Source of the DNA: Cherax quadricarinatus
Taxonomy: Eukaryota; Arthropoda; Malacostraca; Decapoda; Parastacidae
Assembly (NCBI RefSeq): GCF_038502225.1
Contig: NW_027196381.1
Coordinates: 1-64,000 of the forward strand
Reading direction: 5' to 3'
Length of the DNA: 64,000 nucleotides
Shown piece by piece: positions 43,660 to 56,947 of the stretch; the stretch's first letter is position 1; each line of letters opens with the position of its first letter. Below the pieces are notes generated by a model that was not told the origin of the DNA, ran no database searches, and saw nothing but the letters and a program-made list of their open reading frames with translations. Both the position numbers and the translations under genes were made by a program.

Positions 43660-46600
43660 ACTGACAGCTCCTACACTACCTTTCTCAACCAACACACTGA
43701 CAGCTAACATACTACCTTTCTCAACCCACAAACTGACAGCTAACACACTACCTTTCTCAACCCACACACTGACAGCTAACACACTACCTTTCTCAACCCA
43801 CAAACTGACAGCTAACACACTACCTTTCTCAACCCACAAACTGACAGCTAACACACTACCTTTCTCAACCCACACACTGACAGCTAACACACTACCTTTC
43901 TCAACCCACAAACTGACAGCTAACACACTACCTTTCTCAACCCACACACTGACAGCTAACACACTATCTTTCTCAACCCACACACTGACAGCTAACACAC
44001 TACCTTTCTCATCCCACAAACTGACAGCTAACATACTACCTTTCTCAACCCACACACTGACAGCTAACACACTACCTTTCTCAACCCACACACTGACAGC
44101 TAACACACTACGTTTCTCAACCCACACACTGACAGCTAACACTCTACCTTTCTCAACCAACACACTGACAGCTAACACACTACCTTTCTCAACCCACACA
44201 CTGACAGCTCCTACACTACATTTCTCAACCCCCACACTGACAGCTCCTACACTACCTTTCTCAACCCACACACTGACAGCTAACACTCTACCTTTCTCAA
44301 CCCACACACTGACAGCTAACACACTACCTTTTTCAACCCACAAACTGACAGCTTATACATTACCTTTCTCAACCCACAAACTGACAGCTAATACACTACC
44401 TTTCTCAACCTACAAACTGACAGCTTATACATTACCTTTCTCAACCCACAAACTGACAGCTAATACATTACCTTTCTCAACCCACAAACTGACAGCTAAT
44501 ACATTACCTTTCTCAACCCACACACTGACAGCTCCTACACTTCCTTTCTCAACCCACAAACTGACAGCTAACACACTACCTTTCTCAACCCACAAACTGA
44601 CAGCTAACACACTACCTTTTTCAACCAACACACTGACAGCTAACATACTACCTTTCTCAACCCACACACTGACAGCTAACACACTATCTTTCTCAACCCA
44701 CAAACTGACAGCTAACACTCTACCTTTCTCAACCCACAAACTGACAGCTAACACACTACCTTTCTCAACCCACAAACTGACAGCTAACACTCTACCTTTC
44801 TCAACCCACAAACTGACAGCTAACACACTACCTTTCTCAACCCACACACTGACAGCTAACACACTACGTTTCTCAACCCACACACTGACAGCTAATACAC
44901 TACCTTTCTCAACCCACAAACTGACAGCTAACACTCTACCTTTCTCAACCCACAAACTGACAGCTAATACACTACCTTTCTCAACCCACAAACCGACAGC
45001 TAATACACTACCTTTCTCAACCCACACACTGACAGCTAATACACTACCTTTCTCAACCCACAAACTGACAGCTAATACACTACCTTTCTCAACCCACAAA
45101 CTGACAGCTAATACACTACCTTTCTCAACCCACAAACTGACAGCTAATACACTACCTTTCTCAACCCACAAACTGACAGCTAATGCACTACCTTTCTCAA
45201 CCCACACACTGACAGCTAACACTCTACCTTTCTCAACCCACACACTGACAGCTAACACACTACCTTTCTCAACCCACACACTGACAGCTCCTACACTACA
45301 TTTCTCAACCCCCACACTGACAGCTCCTACACTACCTTTCTCAACCCACACACTGACAGCTAACACTCTACCTTTCTCAACCCACACACTGACAGCTAAC
45401 ACACTACCTTTTTCAACCCACAAACTGACAGCTTATACATTACCTTTCTCAACCCACAAACTGACAGCTAATACACTACCTTTCTCAACCTACAAACTGA
45501 CAGCTTATACATTACCTTTCTCAACCCACAAACTGACAGCTAATACATTACCTTTCTCAACCCACAAACTGACAGCTAATACATTACCTTTCTCAACCCA
45601 CACACTGACAGCTCCTACACTTCCTTTCTCAACCCACAAACTGACAGCTAACACACTACCTTTCTCAACCCACAAACTGACAGCTAACACACTACCTTTT
45701 TCAACCAACACACTGACAGCTAACATACTACCTTTCTCAACCCACACACTGACAGCTAACACACTATCTTTCTCAACCCACAAACTGACAGCTAACACTC
45801 TACCTTTCTCAACCCACAAACTGATAGCTAACACACTACCTTTCTCAACCCACAAACTGACAGCTAATACTCTACCTTTCTCAACCCACAAACTGACAGC
45901 TAACACACTACCTTTCTCAACCCACACACTGACAGCTAACACACTACGTTTCTCAACCCACACACTGACAGCTAATACACTACCTTTCTCAACCCACAAA
46001 CTGACAGCTAACACTCTACCTTTCTCAACCCACAAACTGACAGCTAATACACTACCTTTCTCAACCCACAAACCGACAGCTAATACACTACCTTTCTTAA
46101 CCCACACACTGACAGCTAATACACTACCTTTCTCAACCCACAAACTGACAGCTAATACACTACCTTTCTCAACCCACAAACTGACAGCTAATACACTACC
46201 TTTCTCAACCCACAAACTGACAGCTAATACACTACCTTTCTCAACCCACAAACTGACAGCTAATGCACTACCTTTCTCAACCCACACACTGACAGCTCCT
46301 ACACTTCCTTTCTCAACCCACAAAGTGACAGCTAACACTACCTTTCTCAACCAACACACTGACAGCTAACATACTACCTTTCTCAACCCACAAACTGACA
46401 GCTAACACACTACCTTTCTCAACCAACACACTGACAGCTAATACACTACCTTTCTCAGCCAACACACTGACAGCTAACACACTACCTTTCTCAACCCACA
46501 CACTGACAGCTAACACACTACCTTTCTCAACCAACACACTGACAGCTAACACACTACCTTTCTCAACCAACACACTGACAGCTAACACACTACCTTTCTC

Positions 46601-46884
46601 AGCCAACACACTGACAGCTAACACACTACCTTTCTCAACCCGCACACTGACAGCTAATACACTACCTTTCTCAACCCACAAACTGACAGCTAATACACTA
46701 CCTTTCTCAACCCACAAACTGACAGCTAACACACTACCTTTCTCAACCCACACACTGACAGCTAATACACTACCTTTCTCAACCCACAAACTGACAGCTA
46801 ACATACTACCTTTCTCAACCCACACACTGACAGCTAACACACTACCTTTCTCAACCCACAAACTGACAGCTAATACACTACCTT
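43660..46884. repeat. 36-bp tandem array, block F
   Basis: About 90 units of a 36-base repeat (ACTGACAGCTAACACACTAC followed by CTTTCTCAACCCACAA), almost free of indels. A 30-unit, 1080-base block at about 44160-45219 is repeated at 45240-46298 with only about three substitutions, a recent higher-order duplication. The array is open on the plus strand as a 907-codon Thr/Leu-rich frame and on the minus strand too. Frames on both strands and the absence of any flanking domain argue against a gene. Confidence 0.95.
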
Positions 46885-47079
46885 CCTTGACGTTAAATCC
46901 CCTGTCGATGTAACCAAGAGACATGTAATCATTAGCGAAGTTACAAGAATAAATACACCAATATCGCTTCTCCAGATTAATTAAAGATTACCTGACCGTG
47001 TTCCAGGGACATAGAAAGTAACCAAAGATTCTGAATTAGTCACCCCTCAGGGAGGTGTTCTGTGACCCACCTCATTCAG

Positions 47080-47286
47080 TACAGTGGACCCCCGGTTAAC
47101 GATATTTTTTCACTCCAGAAGTATGTTCAGGTGCCAGTACTGACCGAATTTGTTCCCATAAGGAATATTGTGAAGTAGATTAGTCCATTTCAGACCCCCA
47201 AACATACACGTGCAAACGCACTTACATAAATACACTTACATAATTGGTCGCATTCGGAGGTGATCGTTATGCGGGGGTCCACTGTA
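47080..47286. mobile_element. Mariner/Tc1-like MITE, about 205 bases
   Basis: Terminal inverted repeats: the left end reads ACAGTGGACCCCCGGTTAAC and the right end, reversed, ACAGTGGACCCCCGCATAAC, followed on both sides by GAT. TA lies at both outer borders, the target duplication of Tc1/mariner transposons. The interior has no coding capacity, so it would move only with a transposase supplied elsewhere. The 195 bases to its left (46885-47079) and the 125 to its right show nothing recognisable. Confidence 0.75.
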
Positions 47287-47411
47287 TTCTAATTAATGCT
47301 TTAGTCAATACTGTGTTTAGCCAGCCCAATCATTGTATGATTAGTATTTTTTATGTAATGATTCACAGGATTCGTATGTACTAGTCTGGTGCCAGGATTT
47401 TGGGTCAACAA

Positions 47412-47839
47412 CAGAAGGAAATTTGAAAGTAAATGGTATAAAATACCGAGACAATGGAAAGAAACACATATGAAGTATAATGTGATCCTTTATTGACAAC
47501 GTTTCGCCCACATAGTGGGCTTTTTCAAGTCACAAACAGATCTGTTTATGAAGATTGAGACACTTATGCAGCATATGGGAATCTTTATTCAGGAAACGTT
47601 TCGCCACACAGTGGCTTCATCTTTGTACTGGACTGATGAAGCCACTGTGTGGCGAAACGTTTCCTGAATAAAGATTCCCATATGCTGCATAAGTGTCTCA
47701 ATCTTCAACTTGTCGGCTTTTCAAACCATTCATCACAGATCTGTTTATGACGTGAAAAAGCCTACTGTGTGGGCGAAACGTTGCCAATAAAGGATCACAT
47801 TATACTGTATATCTGTTTATATTTCCAGAAGGAAATTTG
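47412..47839. mobile_element. Fold-back element (outer) with 14-bp target duplication
   Basis: CAGAAGGAAATTTG is directly repeated at 47412-47425 and 47826-47839. Between the copies lies a short head (GGTATAAAATACCGAGAC) and a large palindrome with arms 47476-47544 and 47736-47804 (69 bases, five mismatches). Its original centre was the palindrome ACAGATCTGT. The arms contain AACGTTTCGCCCAC. A variable-length duplication suggests retroposition more than cut-and-paste. The element is split by the inner element at 47552-47734. Confidence 0.75.
47552..47734. mobile_element. Fold-back element (inner), nested
   Basis: Inserted at the centre of the outer palindrome. ACAGATCTGTTTATGA is repeated directly on both sides (47536-47551 and 47735-47750), a 16-bp target duplication. 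It consists of a perfect 71-base inverted repeat (47550-47620 and 47636-47706, the first two bases shared with the duplication) around a 15-base loop, followed by 28 bases ending CCATTCATC. The arms include GGAAACGTTTCGCCACACAG, similar to the outer arms, so the two families are related. Confidence 0.8.
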
Positions 47840-47956
47840 TCACCAAATGCTTTTGAAGGTATTTAAGGTATTTTGGTGTTGCTGAATTTGAAAATAGCTA
47901 GAAATAACTAGAGGTTTCTCAGTTTGGTTCTAGTTTGTGGGATATTGCGTACCTAC

Positions 47957-50900
47957 CCGTAGCGCACTCCCTAGCTCACTCTGCTCACACACTGGGGGTC
48001 CGTAGCGCACTCCCTAGCTCACTCTGCTCACACACTGGGGGTCCGTAGCGCACTCCCTAGCTCACTCTGCTCACACACTGGGGGTCCGTAGCGCACTCCC
48101 TAGCTCACTCTGCTCACACACTGGGGGTCCGTAGCGCACTCCCTAGCTCACTCTGCTCACACACTGGGGGTCCGTAGCGCACTCCCTAGCTCACTCTGCT
48201 CACACACTGGGGGTCCGTAGCGCACTCCCTAGCTCACTCTGCTCACACACTGGGGGTCCGTAGCGCACTCCCTAGCTCACTCTGCTCACACACTGGGGGT
48301 CCGTAGCGCACTCCCTAGCTCACTCTGCTCACACACTGGGGGTCCGTAGCGCACTCCCTAGCTCACTCTGCTCACACACTGGGGGTCCGTAGCGCACTCC
48401 CTAGCTCACTCTGCTCACACACTGGGGTTCCGTAGCGCACTCCCTAGCTCACTCTGCTCACACACTGGGGGTCCGTAGCGCACTCCCTAGCTCACTCTGC
48501 TCACACACTGGGGGCCCGTAGCGCACTCCCTAGCTCACTCTGCTCACACACTGGGGGCCCGTAGCGCACTCCCTAGCTCACTCTGCTCACACACTGGGGG
48601 TCCGTAGCGCACTCCCTAGCTCACTCTGCTCACACACTGGGGGTCCGTAGAGCACTCCCTAGCTCACTCTGCTCACACACTGGGGGTCCGTAGCGCACTC
48701 CCTAGCTCACTCTGCTCACACACTGGGGGCCCGTAGCGCACTCCCTAGCTCACTCTGCTCACACACTGGGGGTCCGTAGCGCACTCCCTAGCTCACTCTG
48801 CTCACACACTGGGGGCCCGTAGCGCACTCCCTAGCTCACTCTGCTCACACACTGGGGGCCCGTAGCGCACTCCCTAGCTCACTCTGCTCACACACTGGGG
48901 GTCCGTAGCGCACTCCCTAGCTCACTCTGCTCACACACTGGGGGTCCGTAGCGCACTCCCTAGCTCACTCTGCTCACACACTGGGGGTCCGTAGCGCACT
49001 CCCTAGCTCACTCTGCTCACACACTGGGGGTCCGTAGCGCACTCCCTAGCTCACTCTGCTCACACACTGGGGGTCCGTAGCGCACTCCCTAGCTCACTCT
49101 GCTCACACACTGGGGGTCCGTAGCGCACTCCCTAGCTCACTCTGCTCACACACTGGGGGTCCGTAGCGCACTCCCTAGCTCACTCTGCTCACACACTGGG
49201 GGCCCGTAGCGCACTCCCTAGCTCACTCTGCTCACACACTGGGGGTCCGTAGCGCACTCCCTAGCTCACTCTGCTCACACACTGGGGGTCCGTAGCGCAC
49301 TCCCTAGCTCACTCTGCTCACACACTGGGGGTCCGTAGCGCACTCCCTAGCTCACTCTGCTCACACACTGGGGGTCCGTAGCGCACTCCCTAGCTCACTC
49401 TGCTCACACACTGGGGGTCCGTAGCGCACTCCCTAGCTCACTCTGCTCACACACTGGGGGTCCGTAGCGCACTCCCTAGCTCACTCTGCTCACACACTGG
49501 GGGGCCGTAGCGCACTCCCTAGCTCACTCTGCTCACACACTGGGGGTCCGTAGCGCACTCCCTAGCTCACTCTGCTCACACACTGGGGGTCCGTAGCGCA
49601 CTCCCTAGCTCACTCTGCTCACACACTGGGGGCCCGTAGCGCACTCCCTAGCTCACTCTGCTCACACACTGGGGGTCCGTAGCGCACTCCCTAGCTCACT
49701 CTGCTCACACACTGGGGGTCCGTAGCGCACTCCCTAGCTCACTCTGCTCACACACTGGGGGTCCGTAGCGCACTCCCTAGCTCACTCTGCTCACACACTG
49801 GGGGTCCGTAGCGCACTCCCTAGCTCACTCTGCTCACACACTCGGGGTCCGTAGCGCACTCCCTAGCTCACTCTGCTCACACACTGGGGGTCCGTAGCGC
49901 ACTCCCTAGCTCACTCTGCTCACACACTGGGGGTCCGTAGCGCACTCCCTAGCTCACTCTGCTCACACACTGGGGGTCCGTAGAGCACTCCCTAGCTCAC
50001 TCTGCTCACACACTGGGGGCCCGTAGCGCACTCCCTAGCTCACTCTGCTCACACACTGGGGGCCCGTAGCGCACTCCCTAGCTCACTCTGCTCACACACT
50101 GGGGGTCCGTAGCGCACTCCCTAGCTCACTCTGCTCACACACTGGGGGTCCGTAGCGCACTCCCTAGCTCACTCTGCTCACACACTGGGGGTCCGTAGCG
50201 CACTCCCTAGCTCACTCTGCTCACACACTGGGGGTCCGTAGCGCACTCACTAGCTCACTCTGCTCACACACTGGGGGCCCGTAGCGCACTCCCTAGCTCA
50301 CTCTGCTCACACACTGGGGGCCCGTAGCGCACTCCCTAGCTCACTCTGCTCACACACTGGGGGTCCGTAGCGCACTCCCTAGCTCACTCTGCTCACACAC
50401 TGGGGGTCCGTAGCGCACTCCCTAGCTCACTCTGCTCACACACTGGGGGTCCGTAGCGCACTCCCTAGCTCACTCTGCTCACACACTGGGGGTCCGTAGC
50501 GCACTCCCTAGCTCACTCTGCTCACACACTGGGGGTCCGTAGCGCACTCCCTAGCTCACTCTGCTCACACACTGGGGGTCCGTAGCGCACTCCCTAGCTC
50601 ACTCTGCTCACACACTGGGGGTCCGTAGCGCACTCCCTAGCTCACTCTGCTCACACACTGGGGGTCCATAGCGCACTCCCTAGCTCACTCTGCTCACACA
50701 CTGGGGGTCCGTAGAGCACTCCCTAGCTCACTCTGCTCACACACTGGGGGCCCGTAGCGCACTCCCTAGCTCACTCTGCTCACACACTGGGGGCCCGTAG
50801 CGCACTCCCTAGCTCACTCTGCTCACACACTGGGGGTCCGTAGCGCACTCCCTAGCTCACTCTGCTCACACACTGGGGGTCCGTAGCGCACTCCCTAGCT

Positions 50901-53891
50901 CACTCTGCTCACACACTGGGGGTCCGTAGCGCACTCCCTAGCTCACTCTGCTCACACACTGGGGGTCCGTAGCGCACTCCCTAGCTCACTCTGCTCACAC
51001 ACTGGGGGCCCGTAGCGCACTCGCTAGCTCACTCTGCTCACACACTGGGGGCCCGTAGCGCACTCCCTAGCTCACTCTGCTCACACACTGGGGGTCCGTA
51101 GCGCACTCCCTAGCTCACTCTGCTCACACACTGGGGGTCCGTAGCGCACTCCCTAGCTCACTCTGCTCACACACTGGGGTTCCGTAGCGCACTCCCTAGC
51201 TCACTCTGCTCACACACTGGGGGTCCGTAGCGCACTCCCTAGCTCACTCTGCTCACACACTGGGGGTCCGTAGCGCACTCCCTAGCTCACTCTGCTCACA
51301 CACTGGGGGTCCGTAGCGCACTCCCTAGCTCACTCTGCTCACACACTGGGGGTCCGTAGCGCACTCCCTAGCTCACTCTGCTCACACACTGGGGGCCCGT
51401 AGCGCACTCCCTAGCTCACTCTGCTCACACACTGGGGGTCCGTAGCGCACTCCCTAGCTCACTCTGCTCACACACTGGGGGTCCGTAGCGCACTCCCTAG
51501 CTCACTCTGCTCACACACTGGGGGTCCGTAGCGCACTCCCTAGCTCACTCTGCTCACACACTGGGGGTCCGTAGCGCACTCCCTAGCTCACTCTGCTCAC
51601 ACACTCGGGGTCCGTAGCGCACTCCCTAGCTCACTCTGCTCACACACTGGGGGTCCGTAGCGCACTCCCTAGCTCACTCTGCTCACACACTGGGGGTCCG
51701 TAGCGCACTCCCTAGCTCACTCTGCTCACACACTGGGGGTCCGTAGAGCACTCCCTAGCTCACTCTGCTCACACACTGGGGGCCCGTAGCGCACTCCCTA
51801 GCTCACTCTGCTCACACACTGGGGGCCCGTAGCGCACTCCCTAGCTCACTCTGCTCACACACTGGGGGTCCGTAGCGCACTCCCTAGCTCACTCTGCTCA
51901 CACACTGGGGGTCCGTAGCGCACTCCCTAGCTCACTCTGCTCACACACTGGGGGTCCGTAGCGCACTCCCTAGCTCACTCTGCTCACACACTGGGGTCCG
52001 TAGCGCACTCACTAGCTCACTCTGCTCACACACTGGGGGCCCGTAGCGCACTCCCTAGCTCACTCTGCTCACACACTGGGGGCCCGTAGCGCACTCCCTA
52101 GCTCACTCTGCTCACACACTGGGGGTCCGTAGCGCACTCCCTAGCTCACTCTGCTCACACACTGGGGGTCCGTAGCGCACTCCCTAGCTCACTCTGCTCA
52201 CACACTGGGGGTCCGTAGCGCACTCCCTAGCTCACTCTGCTCACACACTGGGGGTCCGTAGCGCACTCCCTAGCTCACTCTGCTCACACACTGGGGGTCC
52301 GTAGCGCACTCCCTAGCTCACTCTGCTCACACACTGGGGGTCCGTAGCGCACTCCCTAGCTCACTCTGCTCACACACTGGGGGTCCGTAGCGCACTCCCT
52401 AGCTCACTCTGCTCACACACTGGGGGTCCGTAGCGCACTCCCTAGCTCACTCTGCTCACACACTGGGGGTCCGTAGAGCACTCCCTAGCTCACTCTGCTC
52501 ACACACTGGGGGCCCGTAGCGCACTCCCTAGCTCACTCTGCTCACACACTGGGGGCCCGTAGCGCACTCCCTAGCTCACTCTGCTCACACACTGGGGGTC
52601 CGTAGCGCACTCCCTAGCTCACTCTGCTCACACACTGGGGGTCCGTAGCGCACTCCCTAGCTCACTCTGCTCACACACTGGGGGTCCGTAGCGCACTCCC
52701 TAGCTCACTCTGCTCACACACTGGGGGTCCGTAGCGCACTCCCTAGCTCACTCTGCTCACACACTGGGGGCCCGTAGCGCACTCCCTAGCTCACTCTGCT
52801 CACACACTGGGGGCCCGTAGCGCACTCCCTAGCTCACTCTGCTCACACACTGGGGGTCCGTAGCGCACTCCCTAGCTCACTCTGCTCACACACTGGGGGT
52901 CCGTAGCGCACTCCCTAGCTCACTCTGCTCACACACTGGGGTTCCGTAGCGCACTCCCTAGCTCACTCTGCTCACACACTGGGGGTCCGTAGCGCACTCC
53001 CTAGCTCACTCTGCTCACACACTGGGGGTCCGTAGCGCACTCCCTAGCTCACTCTGCTCACACACTGGGGGTCCGTAGCGCACTCCCTAGCTCACTCTGC
53101 TCACACACTGGGGGCCCGTAGCGCACTCCCTAGCTCACTCTGCTCACACACTGGGGGTCCGTAGCGCACTCCCTAGCTCACTCTGCTCACACACTGGGGG
53201 TCCGTAGCGCACTCCCTAGCTCACTCTGCTCACACACTGGGGGTCCGTAGCGCACTCCCTAGCTCACTCTGCTCACACACTGGGGGTCCGTAGCGCACTC
53301 CCTAGCTCACTCTGCTCACACACTGGGGGTCCGTAGCGCACTCCCTAGCTCACTCTGCTCACACACTGGGGGTCCGTAGCGCACTCCCTAGCTCACTCTG
53401 CTCACACACTGGGGGTCCGTAGCGCACTCCCTAGCTCACTCTGCTCACACACTGGGGGTCCGTAGCGCACCCCCTAGCTCACTCTGCTCACACACTGGGG
53501 GTCCGTAGCGCACTCCCTAGCTCACTCTGCTCACACACTGGGGGTCCGTAGCGCACTCCCTAGCTCACTCTGCTCACACACTGGGGGTCCGTAGCGCACT
53601 CCCTAGCTCACTCTGCTCACACACTGGGGGTCCGTAGCGCACTCCCTAGCTCACTCTGCTCACACACTGGGGGTCCGTTGCGCACTCCCTAGCTCACTCT
53701 GCTCACACACTGGGGGTCCGTAGCGCACTCCCTAGCTCACTCTGCTCACACACTGGAGGTCCGTAGCGCACTCCCTAGCTCACTCTGCTCACACACTGGG
53801 GGTCCGTAGCGCACTCCCTAGCTCACTCTGCTCACACACTGGGGGTCCGTAGCGCACTCCCTAGCTCACTCTGCTCACACACTGGGGGTCC
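47957..53891. repeat. 43-bp tandem array, block G (138 units)
   Basis: 138 units of 43 bases, GTAGCGCACTCCCTAGCTCA followed by CTCTGCTCACACACTGGGGG and TCC, over 98 % alike. Common variants are GGGCCC for GGGTCC, GTAGAGC for GTAGCGC, and single changes. Diagnostic variants recur about 1763 bases (41 units) apart, for example ACACTCGGGG near 49841 and 51604, showing a large internal duplication. A single-base deletion near 51990 shifts the phase. The last unit continues without a break into the B-box of the SINE. Confidence 0.95.
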
Positions 53892-53986
53892 GGAGTTCGA
53901 ATCTCCGGTTCGACTGGAAAACATTAGGGACGTGTTACCATAAGACACCTTCTGTCCCTGTTCACCCATCAGTATAAAATAGGTAC
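53890..53986 (+). promoter_or_regulatory. SINE B-box/T-arm and unique body
   Basis: CCGGAGTTCGAATCTCCGG (53890-53908) forms a tRNA T-arm: a perfect six-pair stem with the canonical loop TTCGAAT, matching the RNA polymerase III B-box. It is followed by about 78 bases of SINE body before the 32-bp array begins. The upstream 43-bp units contain TAGCTCACTCTG, a fair A-box match, so many A-box-like copies precede a single B-box. Confidence 0.6.
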
Positions 53987-56871
53987 CTGGGTGTTAGTGG
54001 ACTGGTGTGGGTTGCATCCTGGGTGTTACTGGACTCTTGTGGGTCACATCCTGGGTGTTAGTGGACTGGTGTGGGTCACATCCTGGGTGTTAGTGGAATG
54101 GTGTGGGTCACATCCTGGGTGTTAGTGGAATGGTGTGGGTCACATCCTGGGTGTTAGTGGACTGGTGTGGGTCGCATCCTGGGTGTTAGTGGACTGGTGT
54201 GGGTCACATCCTGGGTGTTAGTGGACTGGTGTGGGTCACATCCTGGGTGTTAGTGGACTGGTGTGGGTCACATCCTGGGTGTTAGTGGACTGTTGTGGGT
54301 CACATCCTGGGTGTTAGTGGACTGGTGTGGGTCACATCCTGGGTGTTAGTGGACTGGTGTGGGTCACATCCTGGGTGTTAGTGGACTGGTGTAGGTCACA
54401 TCCTGGGTGTTAGTGGACTGGTGTGGGTCACATCCTGGGTGTTAGTGGACTGGTGTGGGTCACATCCTGGGTGTTAGTGGACTGGTGTGGGTCACATCCT
54501 GGGTGTTAGTGGACTGGTGTGGGTCACATCCTGGGTGTTAGTGGACTGGTGTGGGTCACATCCTGGGTGTTAGTGGACTGGTGTGGGTCACATCCTGGGT
54601 GTTAGTGGACTGGTGTGGGTCGCATCCTGGGTGTTAGTGGACTGGTGTGGGTCACATCCTGGGTGTTAGTGGACTGGTGTGGGTCACATCCTGGGTGTTA
54701 GTGGACTGGTGTGGGTCACATCCTGGGTGTTAGTGGACTGGTGTGGGTCACATCCTGGGTGTTAGTGGACTGGTGTGGGTCACATCCTGGGTGTTAGTGG
54801 ACTGGTGTGGGTCACATCCTGGGTGTTAGTGGACTGGTGTGGGTCACATCCTGGGTGTTAGTGGACTGGTGTGGGTCACATCCTGGGTGTTAGTGGACTG
54901 GTGTGGGTCACATCCTGGGTGTTAGTGGACTGGTGTGGGTCACATCCTGGGTGTTAGTGGACTGGTGTGGGTCACATCCTCGGTGTTAGTGGACTGGTGT
55001 GGGTCGCATCCTGGGTGTTAGTGGACTGGTGTGGGTCACATCCTGGGTGTTAGTGGACTGGTGTGGGTCACATCCTGGGTGTTAGTGGACTGGTGTGGGT
55101 CACATCCTGGGTGTTAGTGGACTGGTGTGGGTCACATCCTGGGTGTTAGTGGACTGGTGTGGGTCACATCCTGGGTGTTAGTGGACTGGTGTGGGTCACA
55201 TCCTGGGTGTTAGTGGACTGGTGTGGGTCACATCCTGGGTGTTAGTGGACTGGTGTGGGTCACATCCTGGGTGTTAGTGGACTGGTGTGGGTCACATCCT
55301 GGGTGTTAGTGGACTGGTGTGGGTCACATCCTGGGTGTTAGTGGACTGGTGTGGGTCACATCCTGGGTGTTAGTGGACTGGTGTGGGTCACATCCTGGGT
55401 GTTAGTGGACTGGTGTGGGTCACATCCTGGGTGTTAGTGGACTGGTGTGGGTCACATCCTGGGTGTTAGTGGACTGGTGTGGGTCACATCCTGGGTGTTA
55501 GTGGACTGGTGTGGGTCACATCCTGGGTTTTAGTGAACTGATGTGGGTCACATCCTGGGTGTTAGTGGACTGGTGTGGGTCACATCCTGGGTGTTAGTTG
55601 ACTGGTGTGGGTCACATCCTGGGTGTTAGTGGACTGGTGTGGGTCGCATCCTGGGTGTTAGTGGACTGGTGTGGGTTGCATCCTCGGTGTTAGTGGACTG
55701 GTGTGGGTTGCATCCTGGGTGTTAGTGGACTGGTGTGGGTTGCATCCTGGGTGTTAGTGGACTGGTGTGGGTTGCATCCTGGGTGTTAGTGGACTGGTGT
55801 GGGTTGCATCCTGGGTGTTAGTGGACTGGTGTTGGTTGCATCCTGGGTGTTAGTGGACTGGTGTGGGTTGCATCCTGGGTGTTAGTGGACTGGTGTGGGT
55901 CACATCCTGGGTGTTAGTGGACTGGTGTGGGTCACATCCTGGGTGTTAGTAGACTGGTGTGGGTCACATCCTGGGTGTTAGTGGACTGGTGTGGGTCACA
56001 TCCTGGGTGTTAGTGGACTGGTGTGGGTCACATCCTGGGTGTTAGTGGACTGGTGTGGGTCACATCCTGGGTGTTAGTGGACTGGTGTGGGTCACATCCT
56101 GGGTGTTAGTGGACTGGTGTGGGTCACATCCTGGGTGTTAGTGGACTGGTGTGGGTCACATCCTGGGTGTTAGTGGACTGGTGTGGGTCACATCCTGGGT
56201 GTTAGTGGACTGGTGTGGGTCACATCCTGGGTGTTAGTGGACTGGTGTGGGTCACATCCTGGGTGTTAGTGGACTGGTGTGGGTCACATCCTGAGTGTTA
56301 GTGGACTGGTGTGGGTCACATCCTGGGTGTTAGTGGACTGGTGTGGGTCACATCCTGAGTGTTAGTGGACTGGTGTGGGTCGCATCCTGGGTGTTAGTGG
56401 ACTGGTGTGGGTTGCATCCTATGTGTTAGTGGACTGGTGTGGCTGGCATCCTGGGTGTTAGTGGACTGGTGTGGGTTGCATCCTGGGTGTTAGTGGACTG
56501 GTGTGGGTTGCATCCTGGGTGTTAGTGGACTGGTGTGGGTTGCATCCTGGGTATTAGTGGACTGGTGTTGGTTGCATCCTGGGTGTTAGTGGACTGGTGT
56601 GGGTTGCATCCTGGGTGTTAGTGGACTTGTGTGGGTCACATCCTGGGTGTTAGTGGACTGGTGTGGGTCACATCCTGGGTGTTAGTAGACTGGTGTGGGT
56701 CACATCCTGGGTGTTAGTGGACTGGTGTGGGTCACATCCTGGGTGTTAGTGGACTGGTGTGGGTCACATCCTGGGTGTTAGTGGACTGGTGTGGGTCACA
56801 TCCTGGGTGTTAGTGGACTGGTGTGGGTCACATCCTGGGTGTTAGTGGACTGGTGTGGGTCGCATCCTGGG
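53987..56871. repeat. 32-bp tandem array, block H (about 90 units)
   Basis: About 90 units of 32 bases (CTGGGTGTTAGTGGACTGGT then GTGGGTCACATC). The first and last units are in register with the SINE body on either side (AGGTACCTGGGTG at the left, GCATCCTGGGACAAAAC at the right). Units with GTTGCATCC cluster near 55.67-55.88 and 56.4-56.6 kb, suggesting block duplication. 32 is not a multiple of three, and accordingly no long frames occur here. Confidence 0.95.
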
Positions 56872-56946
56872 ACAAAACTGACCTAATTTGCAAGAAAAAA
56901 TCTTTCTGTACAGAAGTAGGTCACTGATATCATATATTTGCAAAAA

Positions 56947-56947
56947 C

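Noticed and set aside
43646..46369. 907-codon Thr/Leu-rich frame on the plus strand of the 36-bp array
   Set aside because: The opposite strand is equally open, there is no signal peptide or flanking domain, and the start lies in an arbitrary spacer.
47957..53908. A true tRNA gene at the T-arm near 53890
   Set aside because: Only the T-arm is well formed. No acceptor stem or clear anticodon arm can be drawn from the preceding 43-bp unit, and a SINE body follows directly.
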